From positions 1 to 30,684 of IMG/VR virus record IMGVR_UViG_3300017951_000069: DNA of 30,684 nucleotides; one strand, given 5' to 3'. This DNA comes from a virus. Positions 5,023-11,655 of the stretch are shown here, in pieces. Within the stretch, counting starts at the first letter, position 1. Every line of letters starts with the position of its first letter. The notes under the pieces were generated by a model. That model was not told the origin of the DNA and did no database searches. It saw only the letters and a program-made list of their open reading frames with translations. The position numbers were made by a program, and so were the translations under genes.

Positions 5023-5213
5023 AGCGATGGGTATACATTTTCATTTACAAAATCCCAGTGTTCATCGTTCAGATAATCGATCTGCTCTTCGGTTAGGACC
5101 GTGCCGTCTTCCAGCTCAGCTGATACCAGATACGCGTCGCAAAAGTCAGGGTAGTCTTGCATGTCTATACCCTCAAATTCCATGTGTCTTATTTGTGTTA
5201 AATCTATATACAT
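5016..5213 (-). CDS. Small acidic phage protein (65 aa)
   Basis: The sequence HMEFEGIDMQDYPDFCDAYL followed by LTEEQIDYLNDEHWDFVNE resembles a family of small acidic uncharacterised proteins common in marine phages, with conserved D-Y-P-D-F-C-D-A-Y. The function is unknown. It is the first gene of the operon under element J and is coupled to the 51-aa gene downstream. It is the outermost minus-strand gene before the divergent intergenic region. Confidence 0.75.
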   Translation of the reverse strand: MYIDLTQIRHMEFEGIDMQDYPDFCDAYLVSAELEDGTVLTEEQIDYLNDEHWDFVNENVYPSLC

Positions 5214-5230
5214 AACTATTAATTTTTATA

Positions 5231-5272
5231 TTCAACTATATTATCTACTATACCTCGTATCAGGACTGTAAA
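5231..5272 (-). promoter_or_regulatory. Promoter-like element, copy J
   Basis: On the minus strand: TTTACAGTCCTGATACGA, 8 bases after ACG, TAGATAATAT and a weak left arm. It heads the 5016-5213 / 4867-5022 operon and marks the left border of the divergent region. Confidence 0.65.
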
Positions 5273-5273
5273 T

Positions 5274-5318
5274 GCTATACGCGTATGCTATACGCTACGC
5301 GCTGCGCGCTCCGCTGCT
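5274..5318 (-). repeat. GC-rich AGCG repeat, copy 3
   Basis: The longest copy: the minus strand has GCGGAGCGCGCAGCGCG, with two GCGTATAGC-like units, directly beside element J. GCGC-GCA-GCGC can form a hairpin. Confidence 0.5.
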
Positions 5319-5631
5319 TACGCCTGCAACGACCGGGAAAAGCTAAAACCTGTACAGAAATTAGTTAGTCGCTAGTTGCACTGCTATAGTAACCGCAACC
5401 GTAATCCCGGAACCTCAACGCTAAAACGAAAAACGACAGGGGGGCTGGTCAAAAGAAACAGCTTTCCCATTCGATGGGGTATATGTATATATGTATATTA
5501 AGCCCTTTAGTTCCCTATATCTAACAAAAATACGACGGTAGCCCTTTATGTTATATGAGTAGTACCCTAGCGTCGCGTTTAAGAACAGTATTTACTATGT
5601 AATTATACTAAAATAACTAAAAACAAACATT
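5319..5631. promoter_or_regulatory. Divergent intergenic control region, no gene seen
   Basis: No credible reading frame exists here. The region separates the minus-strand small-gene block from the plus-strand late block. It holds a CCCAT-TCG-ATGGG hairpin (5466-5478), ATGTATAT-type AT repeats (5482-5499), two AGCCCTTTA direct repeats exactly 40 bp apart (5500-5508 and 5540-5548), and GTAATTATA (5599-5607) 33 nt before the first late gene. It is a plausible place for the late promoter and for operators; this is inferred from position. Confidence 0.45.
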
Positions 5632-6060
5632 ATGAGAAAAGGGATCGGACCTCGTGGTTTAGGTGTATCGCCGTTAAAACAGACCAAGAGGCAAAGTATA
5701 ATGCAGAACGAAGATGGTAGTGCCTACACTAAGGAGCAACAGGCAAAAGAGCATGGACAAAAACTGGTTAATAGCGTGCAAAATGTACCTTATGAAGGCC
5801 CAACCCAGGGTTCAGGTGCTATAGGTCTCATAGGCGGAGCCGCAGCTAAGGGTTTAGCCGCTATTGGTAGAGAAGTACTAAAAAGAGGAGCAGGCCCTTC
5901 TAAAACGGGTAATGTACTAATAAAAACTGCTCAAAAAATATTAAAGAAAACAAATCCAAAGCCCAAGCATAACCCCCATTTACGAGCAGGTTCTTATGGT
6001 AACGATACTTTTGATGCCAGAAGCCGAACATTTTACGGACAAAAACCAGGAAGTAACTAA
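5632..6060 (+). CDS. SPLK-motif small protein, tandem paralog 1 (142 aa)
   Basis: The product starts MRKGIGPRGLGVSPLKQ, and the next gene starts with almost the same 16 residues, so the two share a duplicated N-terminal module. A Gly/Ala-rich hydrophobic stretch (about residues 60-82, IGLIGGAAAKGLAAIG) is followed by a Lys-rich C-terminus with repeated K-P-K. A G-A-I-G-L-I-G-G-A-A segment could insert into membranes. The function is unknown. As the first gene of the plus-strand block, it sits just after the divergent control region. Confidence 0.75.
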   Translation: MRKGIGPRGLGVSPLKQTKRQSIMQNEDGSAYTKEQQAKEHGQKLVNSVQNVPYEGPTQGSGAIGLIGGAAAKGLAAIGREVLKRGAGPSKTGNVLIKTAQKILKKTNPKPKHNPHLRAGSYGNDTFDARSRTFYGQKPGSN

Positions 6061-6070
6061 AACAATGATT

Positions 6071-6364
6071 ATGAAAAAAGGAATTGGGCCTCGCGGGTTA
6101 GGTATTTCACCTTTAAAACAAGCTGATTATACTAAAGAACAGGAGAAAGCAATAAAACGAAACTACCCAAACTTTAATAGAGAAACCGATACTCTAATTT
6201 CCGGCACATCAAACAGCTTGAGTGGTGCCAGACACTTTAATACATACAATAGAAAGAATGCTTTAAACAAAGGCAAGATAAAAGATTATAATATAAAGAA
6301 ATCTTTTGCTGAAAAAAAGGATGGGAAGACAACATACTACACAGTAAGCGAAAAAAACAAATAA
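6071..6364 (+). CDS. SPLK-motif small protein, tandem paralog 2 (97 aa)
   Basis: I place the start at 6071 (MKKGIGPRGLGISPLKQ) because it aligns with the start of the preceding paralog; a frame open from 5996 would run deep into that gene, and ATG at 6065 adds only two residues. After the shared N-terminal module the sequence is unrelated: basic, Asn/Lys/Tyr-rich, with a Y-T-V-S-E-K C-terminus. The function is unknown, but it is likely a virion-associated or late protein like its neighbours. Confidence 0.7.
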   Translation: MKKGIGPRGLGISPLKQADYTKEQEKAIKRNYPNFNRETDTLISGTSNSLSGARHFNTYNRKNALNKGKIKDYNIKKSFAEKKDGKTTYYTVSEKNK

Positions 6365-6372
6365 AATAAGCA

Positions 6373-6636
6373 ATGCCACAAAAATTATCGCCTGCGGCGA
6401 GGAGGAGAAAGGCTGCAAGGGACTTAGCTTATGCTAATTCACCAGCAAGAAAGGCAAAAAGAGCTGAAAATCAGCGTTTAAGGCGTGCCGCAAAGAAAGC
6501 AGGTAAGAATATTGATGGTAAAGACTTTGATCACAAGACAAGAACCTTCAAAACAGTAGCTAAAAACCGTGGAAATGACGGTCAGGGTACAAAAAAGGAA
6601 GGAAAACGAAAATATAAAACAACAAAAGCAAGATAA
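6373..6636 (+). CDS. Highly basic small protein (87 aa)
   Basis: Roughly a third of the residues are Lys or Arg. It contains SPAARRRKAARDLAYANSPA, then a helical RAENQRLRRAAKKAGK, then GKDFDHKTRTFKTVAKNRGN and a basic tail. I recall small marine-phage proteins with the same D-x-D-H ... N-R-G-N layout, which remotely resembles an HNH-type fold, but the catalytic residues cannot be established. Nucleic-acid binding is likely from charge alone. Its last base overlaps the next start (TAATG). Confidence 0.7.
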   Translation: MPQKLSPAARRRKAARDLAYANSPARKAKRAENQRLRRAAKKAGKNIDGKDFDHKTRTFKTVAKNRGNDGQGTKKEGKRKYKTTKAR

Positions 6637-7697
6637 TGGCAAGAATTAAGACATATGCACTCGATTCTGAGATAAATACAGCCGATAAAATAATCGGAAG
6701 TGACGGAAAACCGGGTAGTACATACGGAGATACAAAAAATTACAGTATTTCAAGCCTAGCAAGCTACTTTTCTGGAGGCGAAGGCGCTGCAGGGGACTCT
6801 GCATACCAAGTTTGGCTAGATAATGGCAATACCGGAACAGAACAAGACTTTTTAGATAGCTTAATTGGCGCTGCGGGTGCGCAAGGACCCACTGGGGCAG
6901 CTGGGGCTCAAGGTGCCGCTGGTGCAGACGGTACATCTATAACAATACAAGGTACAAAAAACACAGTAGGTGATCTGCCGGCATCGGGAGACGTAGGAGA
7001 TTTATGGATTATAGATACCGCAGGAGGTGGTGCTGACGCTGGTGATGGATATGTATGGACAGATGGAGGGCAATGGCTTAATATTGGACCACTAAGAGGC
7101 CCGCAAGGTATTCAAGGAGCACAAGGTGCCCAAGGCATACAGGGTATTCAAGGAGATCAAGGTATACAGGGTATACAGGGTGTTGCAGGAACAAATGGTA
7201 CAGAATGGGAAAGAGTAAGTAACGTTACTGTAAAAATATGTGATCAAAACGGGAATGCAACAGGAGACTATGCTGCGCTGTCGTATGACAATGCAAATGT
7301 AAAAATGTATAGAGCATCAATCGAGAGCTCTTCTACTGACTTTATGTATTACTTTTCAGTAGACCTTACCGTAACAGGTAATGCTGCGGCAGAAACATTT
7401 TATAACGGCACCAACGCAATATCTTTATTATTTACCGGAATGCCTGATGATATTAATAATTCAATATTTAACCATCAAGTTTTTGCGTCTCTTGATTTCG
7501 TTGCTTCAGGAGCTAATAAGCAAGTAACCTCGGCACAGGGCGTTTTTGTGGCTGCTGACCGAATTAAAATTGCTGTTTCTTCAATAGATCTTGTAACAAA
7601 TAGATATCAAGGGCTAGAAGGTTTTAGCACAGAATTTATTGATGGAGCTCAAAACGCTTTAGCTATAAGAGTTAGCGGTATGTTCATCGCTGAATAA
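6636..7697 (+). CDS. Collagen-repeat fibre protein (353 aa)
   Basis: Residues 1-48 form an N-terminal module (MARIKTYALDSEINTADKII) that is shared with the fibre gene at 13522. Residues 52-77 are the SAYQVWLDNGNTGTEQDFLD linker typical of phage fibres. Gly-X-Y collagen-like repeats lie at about 78-99 and 155-187. Between them is a V-G-D-L-W-I-I-D ... W-T-D-G-G-Q-W module. The C-terminal ~165 residues are beta-rich and probably form a globular knob. The role is inferred to be a trimeric virion fibre or adhesin. Confidence 0.8.
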   Translation: MARIKTYALDSEINTADKIIGSDGKPGSTYGDTKNYSISSLASYFSGGEGAAGDSAYQVWLDNGNTGTEQDFLDSLIGAAGAQGPTGAAGAQGAAGADGTSITIQGTKNTVGDLPASGDVGDLWIIDTAGGGADAGDGYVWTDGGQWLNIGPLRGPQGIQGAQGAQGIQGIQGDQGIQGIQGVAGTNGTEWERVSNVTVKICDQNGNATGDYAALSYDNANVKMYRASIESSSTDFMYYFSVDLTVTGNAAAETFYNGTNAISLLFTGMPDDINNSIFNHQVFASLDFVASGANKQVTSAQGVFVAADRIKIAVSSIDLVTNRYQGLEGFSTEFIDGAQNALAIRVSGMFIAE

Positions 7698-7707
7698 TTT
7701 AAAAAAA

Positions 7708-7721
7708 ACGCGCAGGCGCGT
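7708..7721 (+). terminator. Possible terminator hairpin after fibre gene
   Basis: ACGCG-CAGG-CGCGT forms a 5-bp GC stem 10 nt after the fibre stop. An A-run precedes it and only a short AT tail follows, so it may act weakly. GTAATTATA (7720-7728), a candidate promoter motif, begins at its right foot. Confidence 0.4.
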
Positions 7722-7759
7722 AATTATACATATATTAATAACCTTTAAAACCAAAACCA

Positions 7760-8053
7760 ATGACGTTTTATTATTCGACTAATACGTGGAGTAGTCAACC
7801 ACAACCAAACGAAAACCATTTGAAACTATGGAACCATATTGCCGATAAGGCAAACTGGCGAATCGTCCAGTTACCAAATGGATATTACCAAACTGAATAC
7901 AAGGACCTACGCAAAGATGACGAGTGGTGTGATGTTACAAGGCGCGAAAGTATAGAAGCGGCCGAAACATCGATCGATAAAACAATCGAGCACTATCTAA
8001 AAAAGATAGACTTTGCAAATGGACCTAAAGTAGTAAAAACATTCGAAAAGTAA
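7760..8053 (+). CDS. Conserved phage hypothetical protein (97 aa)
   Basis: The protein has the segments WRIVQLPNGYYQTEYKD and DEWCDVTRRESIEAAETSID followed by IEHYLKKI. I recognise this combination from other marine phages, where it is uncharacterised. The first third is polar and aromatic; the last third is a predicted helix. It sits just upstream of groEL and after a hairpin, so it may begin a new transcript that includes the chaperonins. Confidence 0.7.
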   Translation: MTFYYSTNTWSSQPQPNENHLKLWNHIADKANWRIVQLPNGYYQTEYKDLRKDDEWCDVTRRESIEAAETSIDKTIEHYLKKIDFANGPKVVKTFEK

Positions 8054-8074
8054 TACAAATAAAAATTTAATTAA

Positions 8075-9643
8075 ATGGAATTTAATAACCCAAGTCAGAT
8101 AGTTAAAGATCTGACATTTGGCAGTGATGCCAGTAGTAAGATAATGTCAGGCGTCGAACAGTTAACTAACGCAGTAAAATCCACGCTAGGAGCAAGTGGT
8201 AAATGCGTTATCTATGAGGACGCCATGGGAAGACCGGTGATTACAAAAGATGGTGTAACCGTTGCAGAAAGCGTAGTCTTGATAGACCCGGTCGAAAATA
8301 TTGGAGCGACCTTAATTAAGGAAGCTGCAAGTAATACAGTTAAAGAAGCGGGGGACGGTACCACTACGGCTACTGTCCTTGCGTATTCGCTTTTAAAGCA
8401 AATAAAAGAAACAAACAATGAAGAAACGATTAGAAGCATTAAAGCTGGCATTCAACAATGCAGCGAAAAAGTTATGGTTTATCTTGATAAAACCAGTACT
8501 CCAGTTGAAGGCGAAATGTTACGGCAAGTTGCTACAATTTCATGTAACAATGACAAAGAGCTTGGAGAACAAATTGGAAAAGCTTACGAAAAAGTTGGCC
8601 GCGATGGAGTCGTTTTAATGGAGGAGTCGGAAACAAATGAAACTTATATTGAATTTGTTGACGGCGCACAGTTTGAAAGTGGTTTAAAATCACAACACCT
8701 AGCTACAGATAAAGATAAACTTATATCAACGCTAGAAGAGCCGTATGTTCTTATTATAGGCTCTAAGATACCAAACATACGAAAGATACAAAGCGTACTA
8801 GAATTTGTTATTAAAAACAAAAAACCTTTACTTATTGTGGCGGATATGGAGCAGCAGCCTTATGCTACTCTTGTTGCAAACAAAGTAAAAGGCAATATTA
8901 AAGTTAACATTGTAGACCCGCCGGGGTTTGGCCCAACTAAAATGGATTCAATGGAAGACTTAGCGTTTTTAACAGGAGCCAAGCTAATAAATGAAGAACT
9001 AGGTGATGATCTTGATTTAATTGATCCTTCTGTGTTAGGTCAAGCAGTAAAAGCTGTTACCGATAATAAAAACACCGTATTACAAATAGGTGATTTAGGT
9101 GAAGCTCTTGACGAACGCATAGAAAGTGTTAAGGCTAAAATTAAAGACGAAACGCACGGATATATTAAAAAGAAGCTTGAACAAAGACTTGCAATGCTTT
9201 CGGGTATTGTTGGTATTGTAAGAGTTGGTGCTGATAGTAAAGTTGAGCTTAAAGAAAAGAAAGATAGGGTTGAAGATGCAATTCACGCTACTAAGGCCGC
9301 TTTAAAAGAAGGTATTGTTGCCGGCGGAGGGGTTGCATTATTGAACGCGTCCCAAAAAGTAAAAGCTAATTCTATAGGAGAAAGACTATTATTAGACGCT
9401 ATAGTTGCGCCTTATAGAACAATACTAGAAAATGCCGGACTAGAGGTAGATCTTGATGTTAAAAGAAAAGGTTACGGTATAGATGTTATTACAGGTAAAA
9501 CTGTAAATATGATTAAGAATGGAATCATAGACCCGGTTTTGGTAACAAAATCGGCGCTCAAAAACGCGGTTAGTGTAGCAACAACGATTGTTTCTGCAGA
9601 TTGTATAATCAGTAATAAAAGATTAGGCGATGCAAGCAATTAA
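8075..9643 (+). CDS. groEL: Phage-encoded chaperonin GroEL (522 aa)
   Basis: This is a group I chaperonin: a double-ring ATPase that folds proteins in a closed cavity with GroES. The sequence is collinear with bacterial GroEL from end to end. ITKDG with Asp59 (E. coli D52) and the nucleotide-binding GDGTTTATVLA (Gly93-Ala103) are in the N-terminal equatorial domain. RVEDAIHATKAA with Asp401 (E. coli D398) precedes the conserved EGIVAGGGVALL. The ATPase residues are therefore intact. At 522 residues it is shorter than the usual ~545, and it lacks the Gly-Gly-Met C-terminal tail, ending KRLGDASN. It overlaps groES by 14 nt. The order groEL-groES is the reverse of the usual bacterial operon, arguing against a recent simple capture of the host operon. 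Confidence 0.96.
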   Translation: MEFNNPSQIVKDLTFGSDASSKIMSGVEQLTNAVKSTLGASGKCVIYEDAMGRPVITKDGVTVAESVVLIDPVENIGATLIKEAASNTVKEAGDGTTTATVLAYSLLKQIKETNNEETIRSIKAGIQQCSEKVMVYLDKTSTPVEGEMLRQVATISCNNDKELGEQIGKAYEKVGRDGVVLMEESETNETYIEFVDGAQFESGLKSQHLATDKDKLISTLEEPYVLIIGSKIPNIRKIQSVLEFVIKNKKPLLIVADMEQQPYATLVANKVKGNIKVNIVDPPGFGPTKMDSMEDLAFLTGAKLINEELGDDLDLIDPSVLGQAVKAVTDNKNTVLQIGDLGEALDERIESVKAKIKDETHGYIKKKLEQRLAMLSGIVGIVRVGADSKVELKEKKDRVEDAIHATKAALKEGIVAGGGVALLNASQKVKANSIGERLLLDAIVAPYRTILENAGLEVDLDVKRKGYGIDVITGKTVNMIKNGIIDPVLVTKSALKNAVSVATTIVSADCIISNKRLGDASN

Positions 9644-9887
9644 CCACTACGTAATAATAGATAAAATAAAAGAGGCTCCGAAGAAAGTAGGCGGCCTTGA
9701 ATTAACAGAATCGCAAGATAAAGACGTTAGATATTTAAAAGGTAAAGTTCTCAGTGTTGGCGATCAAGTTCCTGTTGTAAAAAAAGATGATATTGTAAGA
9801 TATGACAAACACGCAGGGCACGGTATACAATATAACGATACTCTTTACTACGTAATTAAAGTTAGCGATATAGTTATAGTAGAATGA
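9630..9887 (+). CDS. groES: Phage-encoded co-chaperonin GroES (85 aa)
   Basis: The product matches the cpn10 fold: NHYVIIDKIKEAP at the start, a KKVGGLELTES mobile loop, then YLKGKVLSVGDQ, VKKDDIVRYDKHAG and the C-terminal YVIKVSDIVIVE. The mobile-loop tripeptide that contacts GroEL is normally Ile-Val-Leu; here the corresponding residues are Leu-Glu-Leu, an unusual charged centre that may match the phage GroEL apical domain. Length is slightly under the usual 95-97. The start lies 14 nt inside groEL and the end overlaps the next gene by 4 nt (ATGA), so the three are co-translated. Confidence 0.92.
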   Translation: MQAINHYVIIDKIKEAPKKVGGLELTESQDKDVRYLKGKVLSVGDQVPVVKKDDIVRYDKHAGHGIQYNDTLYYVIKVSDIVIVE

Positions 9888-10324
9888 GATTAAGTTCAAG
9901 TGACTTAAGAGAAATGCAATTATTTAAGTATTACAGGCTCGTTCGTAAATGGGCCTGTAAATCTTATGATATATTAGATGCTGATTTAGAACTTTTAATC
10001 TATTTAGATTGCAAAGGTCATTTTACACGTAATGAATTTAAAGAAGGGTGTTATACATACAGCTGGGATAAAGCGCGATGGGAGCGGCTAAGAAGAAACG
10101 GCTGGATAGATGTATGGCGCCATAGAAACCGCACAACTATAAAGTACAGTGTGTATAAGACATCAATAAAAACTAAACATTTAATTAACCGTATTTATAG
10201 GATATTACTGGCGGAAGAAGATATACCAACATCAGAAGCAAGTGTATTTTATAAAAACAAATCGTACTCGGATAAAGTTTATAATAAAGCTATAGACGAT
10301 ATGATTAAAGACAAAGAAAGATAA
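9884..10324 (+). CDS. Putative winged-helix DNA-binding protein (146 aa)
   Basis: A helix-rich N-terminal half (LELLIYLDCKGHFTRNEFKE) leads into W-D-K-A-R-W-E-R-L-R-R-N-G-W-I-D-V-W-R, followed by a short beta-prone RTTIKYSVYKTS. This helix-turn-helix-then-wing order, with a basic recognition-helix-like segment, resembles MarR-type winged helices. The C-terminal part, TSEASVFYKNKSYSDKVYNKAID, is also found in related marine-phage proteins as I remember them. Regulator or packaging DNA-binding roles are both possible. The 4-nt overlap with groES ties its expression to the chaperonins. Confidence 0.55.
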   Translation: MRLSSSDLREMQLFKYYRLVRKWACKSYDILDADLELLIYLDCKGHFTRNEFKEGCYTYSWDKARWERLRRNGWIDVWRHRNRTTIKYSVYKTSIKTKHLINRIYRILLAEEDIPTSEASVFYKNKSYSDKVYNKAIDDMIKDKER

Positions 10325-10326
10325 TC

Positions 10327-10644
10327 ATGCCTTACAAACAAGCACCGAAGTCAATGGCTTTGAAAGCATTGATCGGAAAACAGAAAAACTTACCAGAAGC
10401 ATTAAAAGCAAAAATTTTAGCAGCACCAGAAACTCCGGCTAAGCAAGCCAAGGTTGTAGCCCAAAAAACTACAATCGATAAAAAAACAGGTAAAAAAACA
10501 GTAGAAAAACCAAAAGAGTTAGCTACTGAAAAAATAACAGCTGAAGAGTTTTTTAAAAAGGAAGGTGCTAAAGCTGACAAAAAGACTTTAGAAAGAATGA
10601 GCTCTGATAAATATAAATCTCCCGCTAAAAAATATAAAAAATAA
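10327..10644 (+). CDS. Lys/Ala-rich SPAK-motif protein (105 aa)
   Basis: The protein is very basic and low in complexity (Lys, Ala, Glu, Thr), probably helical or disordered. It ends in KSPAKKYKK, one of the repeated S-P-A-K motifs of this gene cluster. The start lies 2 nt after the preceding stop. I do not recognise a family; a DNA-associated or internal virion role would fit the charge but is inference. Confidence 0.7.
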   Translation: MPYKQAPKSMALKALIGKQKNLPEALKAKILAAPETPAKQAKVVAQKTTIDKKTGKKTVEKPKELATEKITAEEFFKKEGAKADKKTLERMSSDKYKSPAKKYKK

Positions 10645-10648
10645 AGCT

Positions 10649-11095
10649 ATGGCAAATAATCCAATAACTCAAAGAGTAAAAGCAGCTTTTAGCAAACTTA
10701 CCTATCCTGTAAATCAAGAAGTAACCTTGAATGCAGACGGAACGGGTGGGCCAATTATATCGCCTAGCGGCCACGTAGGTAAAGCGCCTTCATGTGGATG
10801 CGGCCAAAAAACTTGCAACTGCGGTAAATCACCCAATAAAATGGGGTATAGCTCTCCGGCCAAACAAACTAAAAAACCTAAGTTTACTGATAAGCTTTAT
10901 GAAAAAGCAGAAGTAATAAAAGATAAAATGAAAAATCTTGAGAAAGATGCGTTTATTAGATCTAATTATTCTTCTGAAGGTTACGAAGAAAGCAAAGAAG
11001 AAAAAAAAGCTCAAAGAAAATTAAAAAGACTAGGTAAAAAACTTACTCGGGTAGAAAAAAGAGAAAAGAAAAAAAGAGCCAAATACAATTATTAA
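10649..11095 (+). CDS. Cys-cluster, SPAK-motif basic protein with PITQ N-terminus (148 aa)
   Basis: The N-terminus MANNPITQRVKAAFSKL shares the P-I-T-Q-[RK] signature with two following genes. Residues ~50-60 hold C-G-C-G-Q-K-T-C-N-C-G, a tight four-Cys cluster likely to bind zinc or another metal. SSPAKQTKK follows, then a long Lys/Glu helix and an extremely basic C-terminus (KKLTRVEKREKKKRAKY). No known family is recognised. Its stop overlaps the next start by one base (TAATG). Confidence 0.7.
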   Translation: MANNPITQRVKAAFSKLTYPVNQEVTLNADGTGGPIISPSGHVGKAPSCGCGQKTCNCGKSPNKMGYSSPAKQTKKPKFTDKLYEKAEVIKDKMKNLEKDAFIRSNYSSEGYEESKEEKKAQRKLKRLGKKLTRVEKREKKKRAKYNY

Positions 11096-11475
11096 TGGGT
11101 TTTAATTTAAAAACTAAAGGCGAGCTTTTTGGTATTAACGAAGAGCTGTCTACGTATAACAACCCTGTATTTGAAAAAAAATTAGGAGACGGTATAATTG
11201 CAGAAGCAAATAGAGATGGTACAACATTTGTAGATTCTAGTGTTTCTGATGCTAAAAAGAAAGAGGCTGTTGATCACGAAAATGTGCATCACGAGCAAAT
11301 GCAACAAGGTAAGTTAGATTATACCGAAGATACAGTAACTTGGAAAAAGGATACTAAATCTCCTGCTAGAGTATATAAAAGAGATCAAGGAACACTAATA
11401 GCTATGGATTCAGGCAAAGCTGACGCAGAAGGCGGAGACTTTGAATGGGAACGAGAAGCTTATAAAAAATCATAA
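11095..11475 (+). CDS. Putative HExxH zinc metallopeptidase-like protein (126 aa)
   Basis: Residues 61-65 are H-E-N-V-H, a zincin HExxH motif. It is preceded by a helix (DAKKKEAVD) and followed by H-E-Q-M-Q, as in many small zincins. Near the C-terminus F-E-W-E-R-E-A-Y (116-123) offers Glu residues that could be the third zinc ligand, the gluzincin layout. A S-P-A-R motif (89-92) lies between. I recall related small marine-phage proteins with the same H-E-N-V-H-x-x-Q ... W-E-x-E arrangement. Possible roles are virion protein maturation or cell-wall entry; the substrate is unknown and catalysis is inferred from motif only. Confidence 0.6.
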   Translation: MGFNLKTKGELFGINEELSTYNNPVFEKKLGDGIIAEANRDGTTFVDSSVSDAKKKEAVDHENVHHEQMQQGKLDYTEDTVTWKKDTKSPARVYKRDQGTLIAMDSGKADAEGGDFEWEREAYKKS

Positions 11476-11477
11476 TT

Positions 11478-11654
11478 ATGGGATATAAATGCAAACCAAT
11501 AACGCAAAAAGCTAAAAGCTCACCATTCAAAATGAATACGGCATTAGTATATGGAGCTGGCGATATGAGTAAAAAATTTGTGGACGCCGCCGGAGCTATG
11601 GGTAAAGGTATAGACGAATCTACAGGTAACAATAAAGAAACTAACGACGAATAG
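11478..11654 (+). CDS. Small PITQ/SPFK protein (58 aa)
   Basis: A 58-codon frame starts 2 nt after the preceding stop and ends 1 nt before the next start, filling the gap exactly. It begins MGYKCKPITQKAKSSPFKMN, combining the PITQ[RK] signature and the S-P-x-K motif of the neighbours. The rest is Gly/Ala/Met-rich and helical, then polar. This perfect fit and the shared motifs make it convincing despite its size. The function is unknown. Confidence 0.75.
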   Translation: MGYKCKPITQKAKSSPFKMNTALVYGAGDMSKKFVDAAGAMGKGIDESTGNNKETNDE

Positions 11655-11655
11655 C

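Noticed and set aside
5003-5215. Plus-strand open frame of 70 codons
   Set aside because: It is exactly antisense to the well-supported 65-aa acidic protein with its own promoter-like element and conserved-looking sequence.
5996-6070. Upstream extension of the second KGIGPRGLG gene
   Set aside because: The extension lies inside the preceding gene and the paralog starts directly at the M-[RK]-K-G-I-G position, so 6071 is the better start.
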